A stretch of DNA of 64,000 nt from Symbiodinium microadriaticum (Eukaryota; Sar; Dinophyceae; Suessiales; Symbiodiniaceae), in the NCBI GenBank assembly GCA_001939145.1, contig LSRX01000052.1, positions 39,724 through 103,723 on the forward strand, in the 5' to 3' direction. The notes beneath the pieces are model-generated. The model was not told the DNA's origin. It was given only the letters and a program-made list of their open reading frames with translations, and searched no databases. The translations under genes and the position numbers were made by a program. Below are positions 12,905 through 22,969 of this stretch, in pieces (position 1 is the stretch's first letter; each line of letters starts with the position of its first letter).

Positions 12905-14100
12905 CCATGGTAATGCCGCCGCCCTCGGGTGGTGCCTGCAGGTCGTCCACCTCCATGTCCTGGCCCTCGCTCATCACCTCGTATTGGTCCGGGTCGGCTT
13001 CCTTGGCGAGCTTCACCCGGAGCATCTCGTTCACCTCCTCGTGCTCGGCCGTGCGAAGGTCGGCGAAGGTGCTCCGGAGCTACCAAGAGGCAGCGCCCGC
13101 CTCTTGCCAACCAGTAGTTGGAGCCTTCCCGCCCTATCACCGTCGCCGGCCCCAGCCACGTATTCTTGGGCTTCTTTCCTTTTCCGGGACGCAGAAGCCG
13201 GTAGATGTAAACCAGGCTGCCAGGTTCGAAGGCAGCTCCTTCGACTCGTGGTTTGTGGCTCCCGGCTCTCTGGACGGCCTCTTTTGCCTTAGTCTCGAAG
13301 AAGGCCGTCTTGGCTGCCAAGCGAAGGGCCTGCAACCTGCCGAACTTCGTGGCAGGGGTGGTGGTATCGAAGGGCGATTCGGTCTCGCCAACGGCTTGCT
13401 CGTAGTCGTCTCCTCGGTGGTCGTTGGATCCGAAGAGCCACTGCCTCGGCGAGAACCCAGCATGATTGCGTAGGGTGTTTTTGGCGTCGTTCACGGCAGC
13501 CGCGGTCTCCTCTGCTTCCTCAGTAAGGGTTCCCTGGGCCGCCACCACCTTGTCCCAAATAGCTTTCCACGAGGCACCGTGGCGCTCTGCCACGCCGTTC
13601 TGCCAATGGGCTTGGCCGGCAGAGCATCTCATCCCAACCCGGTGGCGATCGAGGAGCTCGGCAAACTTATCCTTGAAGGCCGAGTCCAGGTCTGCTAGCA
13701 CCATCTTTGGGGCACCAGCCCAGTGAAGCCATCCTTGCGTGAACGCCTTGGCTGCCGCAGCCGACTTGGTCGACTCCATCAGCACCACCACCTGGTATGT
13801 TGAAGCCAGGTCAACAATGTTGAGCGCCGGCAGCCGTGCGGTCTCGGAGTCCGAAGTGGAGAGCCAGATCACGTCGATGGCCACGGCCTCGTTGAAATCA
13901 AGGTAGGAGGCCGGGTGTGCAACCTTGGCCGACCTCGTCTTTGTTGACCGGCTGCAGGTCTTGCAATGCAGCTGGTTGGCCCCTTGGATTAGAGCCGCGG
14001 AAGCCCCGCTCAAACGCAAGTGGCGGATCAGCTCTCGGTTGGGCGGATGGCCCAAGTTCTGGTGGATTCGCCGAAGTGTGCTCGCCACCTTCTCGTTCAC
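12898..14100 (-). CDS. copia integrase
   Basis: 400 codons. The HHCC zinc-binding motif uses His13, His18, Cys46 and Cys49. The catalytic triad is Asp76 (AIDVI), Asp137 (ADLDSAF) and Glu172 (NGVAERHG), giving the DD35E spacing typical of retroviral-type integrases. The C-terminal block TWLGPATVIGREGSNYW near 13100-13165 is the usual copia integrase tail. Shortly after it, near 13060, the protein-like reading moves to the frame of 12783-13034, which marks a further frameshift. The core integrase domain itself appears complete. Confidence 0.9.
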   Translation of the reverse strand: MNEKVASTLRRIHQNLGHPPNRELIRHLRLSGASAALIQGANQLHCKTCSRSTKTRSAKVAHPASYLDFNEAVAIDVIWLSTSDSETARLPALNIVDLASTYQVVVLMESTKSAAAAKAFTQGWLHWAGAPKMVLADLDSAFKDKFAELLDRHRVGMRCSAGQAHWQNGVAERHGASWKAIWDKVVAAQGTLTEEAEETAAAVNDAKNTLRNHAGFSPRQWLFGSNDHRGDDYEQAVGETESPFDTTTPATKFGRLQALRLAAKTAFFETKAKEAVQRAGSHKPRVEGAAFEPGSLVYIYRLLRPGKGKKPKNTWLGPATVIGREGSNYWLARGGRCLLVAPEHLRRPSHGRARGGERDAPGEARQGSRPGPIRGDERGPGHGGGRPAGTTRGRRHYHGC

Positions 14101-15205
14101 GCGCCCCTTAATGTGATCGCCTGGGCGCCTTCCACGTCGTCCGCTCCATCATCGGAGGCCGGCTGCGCTAGCTCACCTCCCGGGCTATCCCCGGTGACAA
14201 AGGCAACGTAGGGGTTGGTCTTCACCTTGTCCACCACCTGCACCACAGCTGTAGCAAAAGCTGTCGCGTGCCACGTGCGTGCCCTGCTGGTGAAGTCCCG
14301 GCCAAAGTCCATATGAGGGTGGTTTCCCGGACACCGCCGGGCAAGCTCCTTGAAGGCCTCGTGGGTGGCCAGCAATTCTACTGTCTGTGCCATGTAGACC
14401 TTGTTTGGCTCCGGCGCTTCGTACTGACACAAATCAATGCTCACCTGGTAGGTGTCCCCTTCAAGCGCCCACAAACTTAGAGCAGGATGCCGCCAGAGTG
14501 GTGAGCTCTGAGGTGCTTCCACGCAGAAGTGGCCTCGAAGAAGCCGTTGTAGCTGCCCGACCCGCCGAAGAAAGTCCAACATCCGATCCTCCCGTTTTCG
14601 GTCTCGCCGCTGTTCTTGGGAAGCACCTTCTGGCGGCCTGCGCCGCCAAACTTGGGTGAGCGCGGGCGGCGACATCCAAATCACCTTGGGCCTCTGCTCG
14701 CCGATCTCCTTGAGGATCTCATCTTGCACCGCCGGGTGGTAGAGGTCGTGTCCGTGCAGCGGGTCCCGTGGCATCATGACCTTACGCCTTCTGCGGGCGA
14801 ACCCTTCGGACAGTCGTGGGGACCGACCCCCGAACAATTCCAGGAAGTCAGCTCGCTTCGCCTGCTCCGGGTCGTGGTGCCTCGGCTGAAGCACGGCCCA
14901 GGCATCCGAGAGCGGTTCGGCGACCACGTTCTGCATCATCACCATCCAGACGCCCATGGCGTGCAGTAGGGTGTGGGCTCCGACGGTCAGCTTCGTTCTC
15001 AGGGGTTGGTCTCGCCGCTTTCGGCGCCTGATGCCCTCCTTGGCGCGCTGCTTCATCGTGGCTTCGCTCTCGTTTCGGGGCGGTGGTGGCCCCTCGCTGT
15101 CGTCAGAGTCCAGGTCGTTCACCACGACATAGGCAGAGTGGTACGCCTCCTCGCCCGCAGTCTCCTCGCTCTCGCTGCCCCCGCCGGCGGTCTCGCCGGC
15201 CCTCA
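14097..15205 (-). CDS. copia polyprotein segment with C5-methyltransferase-like fold
   Basis: Last third of the same 1,143-codon frame as the protease (residues about 775-1143). DFLELFGG near 14829-14855 matches motif I (SAM binding) of cytosine-C5 methyltransferases. VIWMSPPALT near 14660-14683 sits where these enzymes carry the catalytic PCQ, but here Ala replaces Cys. FCVEAPQSSPLW near 14490-14525 resembles the ENV-type motif. It continues to a DLCQYEAPEP/RRCPGNHPH block that I associate with dinoflagellate copia polyproteins. The fold is inferred from motifs. With no Pro-Cys it should not be an active C5 methyltransferase. A frame break separates it from integrase at about 14100. Confidence 0.6.
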
Positions 15206-16021
15206 GCTGTCGCCCTGCTTGGTCAGGTCCACCGTTGGCTCGCCCTTGTTCTTCACCCTGTCCCGCGGTGCCGCCTTGGGTCTCACCCCGTGCTTCTGCT
15301 TCAGAGCTGCGAGCCTGGCCTCGATGGCGGCGATCTCCAACATAGTCTCGCCGCTGGCCTCCTGATCCATGCTGTCGCTGCTGCTGTCCTCGCGGGTTCG
15401 GCTCTGACGGGGCTTGGGGCGGAAATTCACGGGCGCCCACGACCCGTCCGAGCTCAGAGGAACATCCCGGAGTCGCCTTTCCATCCTTGGGGGTGGTGTC
15501 TTCGCTGTGGTCTCCGGGTCCTCGAGCGTCTCCTTCTTCTCCTTCTCGTCGGGTGGCGCCGGGTCCGTCAGCACCGTCTTTGCCCAGTTCGCCAGCCGGA
15601 CCAAGTCCGGGTGGGAGCCGCCCGATTTCGTTTCCTGCACCGCCCACTGTAGATATCCGCGTGGTAGTTCCCGGTAATACCACGTCTTGTACTTCCCGAA
15701 GGGCACCACGGTGTCCGCCTCGGTGGACTTGCTGTCGCGGAGCATCCTCAGCAGGGCTCCCTTCGTCGGCTTCGGCGGCAGTGTGATATGCTGTTTCTGG
15801 GCCTCTGCCACCAGCTCGTCCAACGTCATCTTGGAGATGCCCTTCATGGGGTCCGGGGCCGCCGCCTTGGGAACGCCGTGCGTCTGCCGCTGCTCGATCA
15901 GGATATCCCGGAGCTCGGGCACCGTCCAACGGGGATGCACCAACACGTTGTAGCTGCCGAGCTCCTCGAGGATCTCGTCCTTCTTCATCTTCCATGGTGA
16001 GAGCAGCTCGCGCCGGGCCAT
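15203..16021 (-). CDS. copia polyprotein accessory segment: SAP-like motifs plus exonuclease-X-like motif
   Basis: A 272-codon frame offset from the flanking polyprotein frame but sitting exactly between its protease and methyltransferase-like parts. Residues about 12-45 and 66-95 are helical and match the spacing of SAP DNA-binding motifs (a basic helix, then L-x-E-L-x-x-x-L). At about residues 107-130 the pattern FGKYK-x-W-Y-Y-R-E-L-P-R-G-Y-L-Q-W resembles the short domain found after exonuclease X-type nucleases. The C-terminal third is acidic and low in complexity. Assignment to the same element rests on position and strand. The domain names are pattern-based and unverified. Confidence 0.6.
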   Translation of the reverse strand: MARRELLSPWKMKKDEILEELGSYNVLVHPRWTVPELRDILIEQRQTHGVPKAAAPDPMKGISKMTLDELVAEAQKQHITLPPKPTKGALLRMLRDSKSTEADTVVPFGKYKTWYYRELPRGYLQWAVQETKSGGSHPDLVRLANWAKTVLTDPAPPDEKEKKETLEDPETTAKTPPPRMERRLRDVPLSSDGSWAPVNFRPKPRQSRTREDSSSDSMDQEASGETMLEIAAIEARLAALKQKHGVRPKAAPRDRVKNKGEPTVDLTKQGDS

Positions 16022-17528
16022 TCACAACAGCAGCGGGCTTATCGTCGAATTGGGTTGTCCCTGCGGATCGCTTGGGAAATCTGCTGCGGCCGACCCACAG
16101 TCCACAGCTAAATTCCTGCTTCACGTCTTCCGACTGCAACCAAACATCCTGGAACCGCTTCAGCACAACACCCTCAGAGAGACATGGAATGACATCAGTG
16201 CAGCGTGTGTCCGCTAGCTCGTCGAGCAAGGCGTCTTTGAGGTGTGCGTACTTGGTGGTCCACAGGGAAGGGTTGAAGGTGTGCTTTCGAGGCACCACGT
16301 GGACCCTTATCAACTCGCTTTCGGTCTCCACCCAGAAGTCTCGACTCTGTTTTGCCCCCCGCCACCAAGTAAAGAACGTGTGGCCCCCGAGGTCCCACTC
16401 CCCCGACACCATGCTCATGATAGTGGGGTCCAACTTCTTCGGGTAGAAAATGCCTCTTTTGGTCGTTGGGTCTGGGGCTGGCGAGGACGGCGAAGCCGAT
16501 GCTGCGAAAACGCCCTTATACTCGGTCTGTGCGGCAGGAATCCACGCGTCTTCAAAAACGGGCACTGCTATGTCGGGAATGCGCCCACCAAGGAACTGGT
16601 CCACCGGTATCACCGGATGACCCGTGTCGCCCATGATCAGCGGGACCTCGCTTAGCCCCAGCTTTGCGAGGCTCATCTTCTGTGCTCCGATATCATAGCA
16701 GGCCCCCAAGGCAGCCAACACAGGCCGGCTGAACAGCAAGGGCACCCTACAAGGCACCACCGCGACGTTCACCACATAAGCTTTGCCTTGGGTGGAAAAC
16801 CAAGCATCCACGGAAAACTTCGACACATGAACTTTGGAGGCCCCGAACTTGAAGTGGTCCACGGCCTCAATGATTTTCGGGGCTTGGCCGGCCTTGTCAA
16901 GAAGCCGGCAGTACTCCTCATACCAGTCGTGCCCAGCAACAGTGCGGGTACAGGCTGTGTCCACGATCGCATTCATCGTGGTGGCGTTGAGGCGGCGACC
17001 TCTGGCACCATCCTCGGCACCACCGGCTGTCATCATCACCAGCTTGGCCTCGGCGTCCTGGGTCGCACCGCCGTGGGGCTCCTGGGGACCCTTGGTCTGC
17101 AGCTCATCCTGGTAATCGGTGGTGTCCCGGGGGCCGTCGTCCACAGGAACGTCCTCATAGCCGTCCGCGTTGTCCGGGCTGCTCTTCTCACAAGCGCCCG
17201 GCCGGCACCAACTCGTCACGAAGACGTGGTTGCACATCTGAGCTTGATGTGGCCTCTCGTGTTCAGCCTTGGGAGGTGCCACCTTGCCACGTAATGGGCA
17301 CTCGGGGTCCTTGTGCCAGTGTCCACGTCTTTTGCAAGCAGAGCAATAGCTTCGCGCCTTAGCCTCCTTCAGGCGCTGCTCGTTGCGCTGCTTGACGGCG
17401 TCTTGATCCACCCCTCGTCCTCGAACCGCCTCCTTGTAGCGGTCTTTGGCGGACTGGTAGGCTAGGTACGCGGAGTGGCAATGCGCGGCGATCTCCTCGT
17501 CCACTAGGTCATCGTCTGAGGGATCCAA
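16000..17528 (-). CDS. copia gag remnant and protease (5' part of the polyprotein)
   Basis: First part of a 1,143-codon minus-strand frame. Residues 62-77 form a zinc knuckle: cysteines at 62, 65 and 77 and a GHWH histidine pair, as in dinoflagellate copia polyproteins. The retropepsin-type catalytic motif is IVDTACT with Asp190 (near 16955-16965). The first codon is not a real start: the frame simply opens at the junction with the satellite, so most of gag is lost. Similarity to copia-like polyproteins fades just before about 16000, where the neighbouring frame (15203-16021) takes over. This points to a frameshift. Confidence 0.82.
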
Positions 17529-18100
17529 CCCCTAAACCTCAAAACTCTCGACCCCTTAACCAAAAACTCCCAAACCCCTAGACACCCAGACTCTCGAACC
17601 CTTAAACCCCAAAACTCTCGAACCCCTAAACGCCAAAACTCTCGAACCCCCTAAACCCGAAACTCCAAAACCCCTAAACCCACAAACTCTGAACCCCTAA
17701 ACCCGAAACTCCTGAACCCCTGGACACCCAAACTTTCCAACCCCTAAACCTCAAAACTCTCGACCCCTTAACCAAAAACTCCCAAACCCCTAGACACCCA
17801 GACTCTCGAACCCTTAAACCCACAAAACTCTCGAACCCCTAAATGCCAAAACTCTCGAACCCCCTAAACCCGAAACTCCTAAGCCCCTGGACACCTAAAC
17901 TCTCGAACCCCTTAACCCCAAAACTCTCGAACCCCCTACACCCGAAACTCCTAAACCAGCGGACACCTAAAATCCGCTAACCCCTAAACCCCCAAACTCT
18001 CGCACCCCAACCCGAAACTCCAAAACCCCTAGACACCTAGACTCCTGAATCCCTGAACCCCCAAAACTCCTCAACCCCCAAAACCCCTCAACCCTAAACC
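17529..18100. repeat. Degenerate telomere-like satellite, right arm
   Basis: Continuation of the left-arm satellite. The order of sub-variants from 17529 to about 17740 matches that at about 10376-10588, and the landmark ACTTTCCAACC returns at about 17732. The first ~62 bp also duplicate the last ~62 bp of the left arm. The array decays by about 18100. Confidence 0.9.
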
Positions 18101-18885
18101 AACCTCCAGAGTCTGCATCGGGGCCACAAACCGAGGACTTGGAGGGCGCCTGGCTTGGAAATCTCTAGAGGATAGGCTTGGGGGGTTAGAGGGTAGGAGC
18201 AGGTAGCCGTAAGGCGTGGGTTCGACGAGCTTGCTTGTTTGTTGCTGGTCGGCCGTGAGGGGCAGGGGGATGGGTTGTTGGGGTTTAGGGTTCAGATTTC
18301 AGCAGTTTCAAGATTTTGCAAGATTTTGGGATGCAAGGTGCTGGATTGATTCTACTTGTAAGGGGCTTTCTGGGCTCGGGCTGAACTTGTATTCGTGCAC
18401 TGGAAGGAAGTTGAGGCGAGCTTGTGCCTGCAGGGCATCTTCACCTGTCAGACCTTAGACCTTAGTAACTTAGGCTTACAGCATCGGGAGAGCATTGGGA
18501 ACCCTGGGTGTGCGAGAGATCAATCTTTGCTTTGCGCGATAAGGAAAAGAAAACTAGCACCCAGAAGCTGTCAAGCCCGTGGTGCAAAGTCGGGCTGCCA
18601 CTCTGCGAGCATGCGCCGGGGCCTTGTGCTGCTCCGGGTAAAGGCACCTGGCTTATGGCAGGAGCTTGGTTGGACATTGCGGGCTGATGATGGGTTGGTC
18701 CAGCGGCAGGAAGCAGATTTTGGAGGAACTGTATTCACACAGGATGCCACAAGTACAGTACTGAGCAAGAAGGAGAGCCATCAGGAAGTGTGCCGAGGTC
18801 CAGGGCCTCAGTAACTCAAGGAACCAAGACACCCTCGTTCGAAAGCCCCGAAGCCCAGGAGAGAGTTTCCTGAAGCTCTTGTACT
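18101..18885. other. No recognisable gene
   Basis: Unique-looking sequence with a short TTTAGGG motif at about 18278. The frame 18395-18814 has no recognisable domain and overlaps antisense frames. Confidence 0.4.
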
Positions 18886-18965
18886 ACTGTGCTGTGCTCT
18901 GCTGTGCTGCGCTGTGCTGTGCTGAACTGCGCTGCGCTGTACCGTAATGTACTGTATTGTACTTT
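18886..18965. repeat. (CTGTG)n-like pentanucleotide repeat
   Basis: Imperfect CTGTG/CTGCG units, decaying into CTGTA/TTGTA units. Confidence 0.85.
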
Positions 18966-19230
18966 GGCTTAATTTTTGACCACTCCACTCGACGCCACGA
19001 CACAACCTCTCCGTTCCTGTGTTTCTAAGAGGCCGACACACTTCCAAACCGTAAATTTTGCAATCCTTGGTCCACACCCCCACCGAAACATCTGGAATCT
19101 CGCAGCCTTCAAACCCGCAACAGTCAAAAACAGAAACCCCGAAACCCGCAAAACCGATCGCCAGACACACAGCATAAAAGCAATGACAAGAGGGAAACAG
19201 ATCTCAGAGTATTCTGGCAAAAACTGCTTG

Positions 19231-19380
19231 ATGATGATGATGACGACGATGACGAGGGTGCTGATGATGGTGATGGCGATGGTGATGCGATGACAATGAT
19301 GATGGTGACGATGATGATGATGATGATGGTGCTGATGATGGTGATGGCGATGGTGATGCGATGACAATGATGATGGTGAC

Positions 19381-19412
<32 letters not shown>

Positions 19413-19432
19413 CGATGATGACGATGATGATG
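19231..19432. repeat. GAT/GAC triplet tract with 72-bp internal duplication
   Basis: GAT-rich triplets. A segment beginning GGTGCTGATGATGGTG recurs at about 19257 and 19329, giving a ~72-bp tandem duplication within the tract. Confidence 0.9.
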
Positions 19433-19435
19433 ACA

Positions 19436-19855
19436 CAGTGTATAGTATATAGTATATAATGTATAGTATCGAATACAAACTATATAGTACAATTTCTAGT
19501 ATATACAGTATACGATATATGATATAGTTAATAGTATGCAGTATGTAATGTGTAGGATGTTCGGTTTACGATATGCGGTTTACGATATACGTACGATGCA
19601 CTCTCTACTATTTACGATATACGTACTATATTTTCAGAAAGGGATGTTGTGGGGGCCTGCTTTTCCCACACAGTGGATTTGCAGGATTTTCTGTATGCCG
19701 TGTCTATTGTATTGAAATACTTTTATCTATACTGCCTTCATCATGAACCACATCTTGCTATATTTTATATACTATATACTATATACTATAAAGTATATAC
19801 TGTATATGTAATATGTATACGTTGTATGTGCACAGTACATTCGATACTACATATC

Positions 19856-19904
<49 letters not shown>

Positions 19905-19920
19905 GTGAACATACATATGT

Positions 19921-19960
<40 letters not shown>
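19436..19960. repeat. AT-rich microsatellites: TATAG, TA, TG and (GATA)n
   Basis: Short TATAGTA-type repeats, a TA run at about 19855-19887, a TG run, and (GATA)10 running directly into the assembly gap. Confidence 0.9.
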
Positions 19961-20355
19961 NNNNNNNNNNNNNNNNNNNNNNNNNNNNNNNNNNNNNNNN
20001 NNNNNNNNNNNNNNNNNNNNNNNNNNNNNNNNNNNNNNNNNNNNNNNNNNNNNNNNNNNNNNNNNNNNNNNNNNNNNNNNNNNNNNNNNNNNNNNNNNNN
20101 NNNNNNNNNNNNNNNNNNNNNNNNNNNNNNNNNNNNNNNNNNNNNNNNNNNNNNNNNNNNNNNNNNNNNNNNNNNNNNNNNNNNNNNNNNNNNNNNNNNN
20201 NNNNNNNNNNNNNNNNNNNNNNNNNNNNNNNNNNNNNNNNNNNNNNNNNNNNNNNNNNNNNNNNNNNNNNNNNNNNNNNNNNNNNNNNNNNNNNNNNNNN
20301 NNNNNNNNNNNNNNNNNNNNNNNNNNNNNNNNNNNNNNNNNNNNNNNNNNNNNNN
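19961..20355. other. Assembly gap (395 N)
   Basis: Undetermined bases. The gap begins inside a GATA microsatellite, so the collapsed or unresolved repeat is probably the cause. Confidence 0.99.
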
Positions 20356-22968
20356 CCCCCCAGACCCAAAAAGAAAGCGCAAAAAGCAAAAGTCAAAAAT
20401 GAGAACCCCTCCAGTTAATAAGAGTAATAGTAACAGCAATAACACGATCATAAAGAAGCAAAGGGGTGGTGCCAATAGCCCCATAGTAATCAAGACAACT
20501 ACTCCTTATGATAATACCGATAAGAGAAGCTATCCACAATGCGTTGCTAATAGCAGCAAAGCAGCCATAGTCACAATAACAACTGTAATATTACAATAAC
20601 GGTAGTCATAATCACCATCATCATCATAAACAACACCATCATGACAGTATCAATAAGAACAATGGTAATAATCATAATAATGATAAGAATACACATTAAA
20701 AGTATAGTACTGGTAGTAGAGAATTAATAGTAATAGCAATACTGGTTGTACCAACACGGATCATGATCATAAACGAATCTCAGTCCCAGAGAGCCGACCT
20801 CAATGGATCGCCATCGAGCCAGATCTGGAACTGTTCCCACCTGCCGTTCGGTGCAACATTAAGCGTGTAGTAGAATGTTTGATTCTGCAGGGGGTCTGAG
20901 ATTTAAGCCGTTCTGCTTCAAGATTTGAGGCTCAAGGGTTTCGGTAGAGATCAGGCCCGCGATTCAGGGTTTCGGATAGAAATCCAGGCTCAAGGGTCCT
21001 GGGTTAGGCTTTAGGATCAGAACAGTTTTGGCCTTGAGTACGCTTTTGCGGTTGAGCATTCGGGTCTCAAGCGATTTACCTTAGACCACGCATGCCGGCC
21101 TCCTATGTAACCTCCGACGAAAATCTGACACGTGAAGTATCAAAACGTCTGGAGCAATCCCCAAACCACTCCGAACCACACCCCAATCCCCAGTCTGCTG
21201 AGAAAAAGCTTATACTTCCCCAAACTCCTAAGGTCCATTTCAGAGAGGGCGGTTTGCGAACAGGGCGCCCTCACCCCCAAACCCAAAAAGTCGACTCTGA
21301 AGGTTGCCAGCTCGTCTGCCCACAGCCCGGCCTGTTCTCGCCCAGCGTGACAGAGCAGCTGAAAACTCCCTCCGACTCCTGTGCCACAGCACCAAGGTTG
21401 GCTTTCATCGTGCTCTGATGAATTGTGAAGCTGCTTCCAGGCTTCTGCTTGTCGGGCACACTTCGGCAGGCCCTTGGATTGGGTACAATCACAGTGGAAC
21501 TCGGGATCATGGGGAGAGGGCTTTTGGGCCTTTCGATTCCGCGATTCGCGTGCTTGAACGAAACTAAGCTTCGTGCATACGACCCTACCTTCCCCCCTTA
21601 GAAGCCCGACACCTCGGGACCAGAATCTCCTGATCATCGGAACAGACTCCTTCAGTTCCAGAAGTTTGAGGATTGGCAACCGTAGGTACATAGTGCGGCG
21701 TGATTTCTAGGAAGCCAAGTTGAGTGCCCCAAATCCGAAGCTCAACTGGTCCTTCTTCATGGGCTGTGGCTCCCACTCGGAAAAAGTACCTCCAAGCAGA
21801 CACTCGTCTTCGGTGTTGGATGCTTCCTGAGCCTCGTGCATGCCAAGATCTTCGCACTGCCCTCATTCAACCTGCCCTCTCCCCCGACCCATCTCAATCT
21901 TTTGTGGCCATCGCTTGCAGCTTCCGAACATTCCCTCGGGTTCGCCTGCAATGGCGAAATGCTCTTTGGGCATCGAGTCCCCATCCACTTTGCCACCTGC
22001 GATGGCAGCGGGTAGCAATAGCCGACTGTCCACAGTTTGGCCTCTTCGGGAAAAAACTTTTGCGCCACGGGCCCGAAGCTGCGCAGCCCGAAAACCCTAA
22101 GTCAACCCCGAAGTCCATGTTCCTCGCAGACCGCGTCGCTGGCCTCCCCCGGGCCAGAAGACCAAGCCGTCCGCCAGGGGCATCGGCGCCGCAGAGTCCG
22201 GAAGGTGGCTGGTGTCCTGAATGATAGAAACCCTGCACTTTGGGGCAGGGTGCTGAGGATTGGAGGTGTGGGGTTTGGGATGGGTGGCTCAGGGTCAGGG
22301 GACTGTGAACTGTGCTTTTGCGAAGTCGTGGAGTCTCGGCTGTACACTTCCAGCGCTTCGAGCTGCCAATATCGTTGCCTAAGTGTGCTTACATACTACG
22401 AGACTGCTCTGATTCTGATAAGCTTCAGGTTTTGAGTCTTGCAGCTGGGGGCTTTGGGTGAACCACGGATGACAAGTTCGACCTGAATCAGGAAAAACCT
22501 TCGCCTCTAATCCCTGATCCCTGGGCAGAAGCAAGGCAAAGAGAGGCCTTGGCTGCATAGCTCACGACTGACACGTTGGTGCCACCGAATCCGCGGGAGA
22601 AGGAGGTCATGAAGGTCGAGGCCATGCGGAAAGGAACCACCTGCGGGTACTCTCCTTTTCTCGTGTCCGGGAGCTGTTAGCTTCTTCTCCCGACTTGGTG
22701 GGACAAGAGGCCTGCCAGTCTACGGGCACATCTCGCACTGGGGCTTCAGAGGCAGTAGGTCATCTACCCGATATGTTAGAGCTGTTAGACTCGAGACTGG
22801 GCGCCCAGGGGCTTCGGAGGATTTCTGTAAAGGCAGCGTAAAGTTGGGAAATATCAGTGACTCCCGGCTCAGAAAGTCTTATGAGCGCTTTCTGCTTCTT
22901 CGCACAAGAGAAGATCAAACCTTCTCTTAGGATGGCATGGCTTGGGACAAAATGGGGATGCTCCCGGT
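20356..22968. other. No recognisable gene
   Basis: AT-rich TAATAG/CATAAT-rich sequence to about 20790, then unique-looking sequence. Frames such as 21140-21691 minus and 21724-22224 plus overlap and carry no known motif. An alternative 3' continuation of the ankyrin gene could lie at 22869-22970 but is not demonstrable. Confidence 0.4.
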
Positions 22969-22969
22969 C

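Larger units (their letters stand above)
10652..17528 (-). mobile_element. Decayed Ty1/copia-type retrotransposon without LTRs, inserted in satellite
   Basis: A minus-strand polyprotein region in the order zinc knuckle, aspartic protease, accessory segments, integrase, reverse transcriptase, RNase H. Integrase before reverse transcriptase is the Ty1/copia order. The coding frame changes at about 16.0, 15.2, 14.1, 13.05, 12.85, 12.0 and 11.8 kb, so it cannot be read as one protein without breaks. Coding sequence begins directly at the satellite boundary (a stop codon, TAG read on the minus strand, lies at 17532-17534). Only about 165 bp separate the RNase H stop from the other satellite arm. 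There is therefore no room for complete LTRs and none was seen. The upstream gag is missing. I consider it a dead, truncated copy. Confidence 0.92.

Noticed and set aside
12027..17294. Plus-strand frames across the copia element
   Set aside because: They are antisense to recognisable protease, integrase, reverse transcriptase and RNase H motifs and have no motif of their own.
10652..17528. Long terminal repeats of the copia element
   Set aside because: The outer ends were compared. There is only ~165 bp beyond RNase H and none before the zinc-knuckle frame, and the shared flanking sequence is satellite, not LTR.
19779..20493. Open frames spanning the N gaps (here and at 36587-37316)
   Set aside because: They are open only because unknown bases cannot contain stops; the visible parts are microsatellite.
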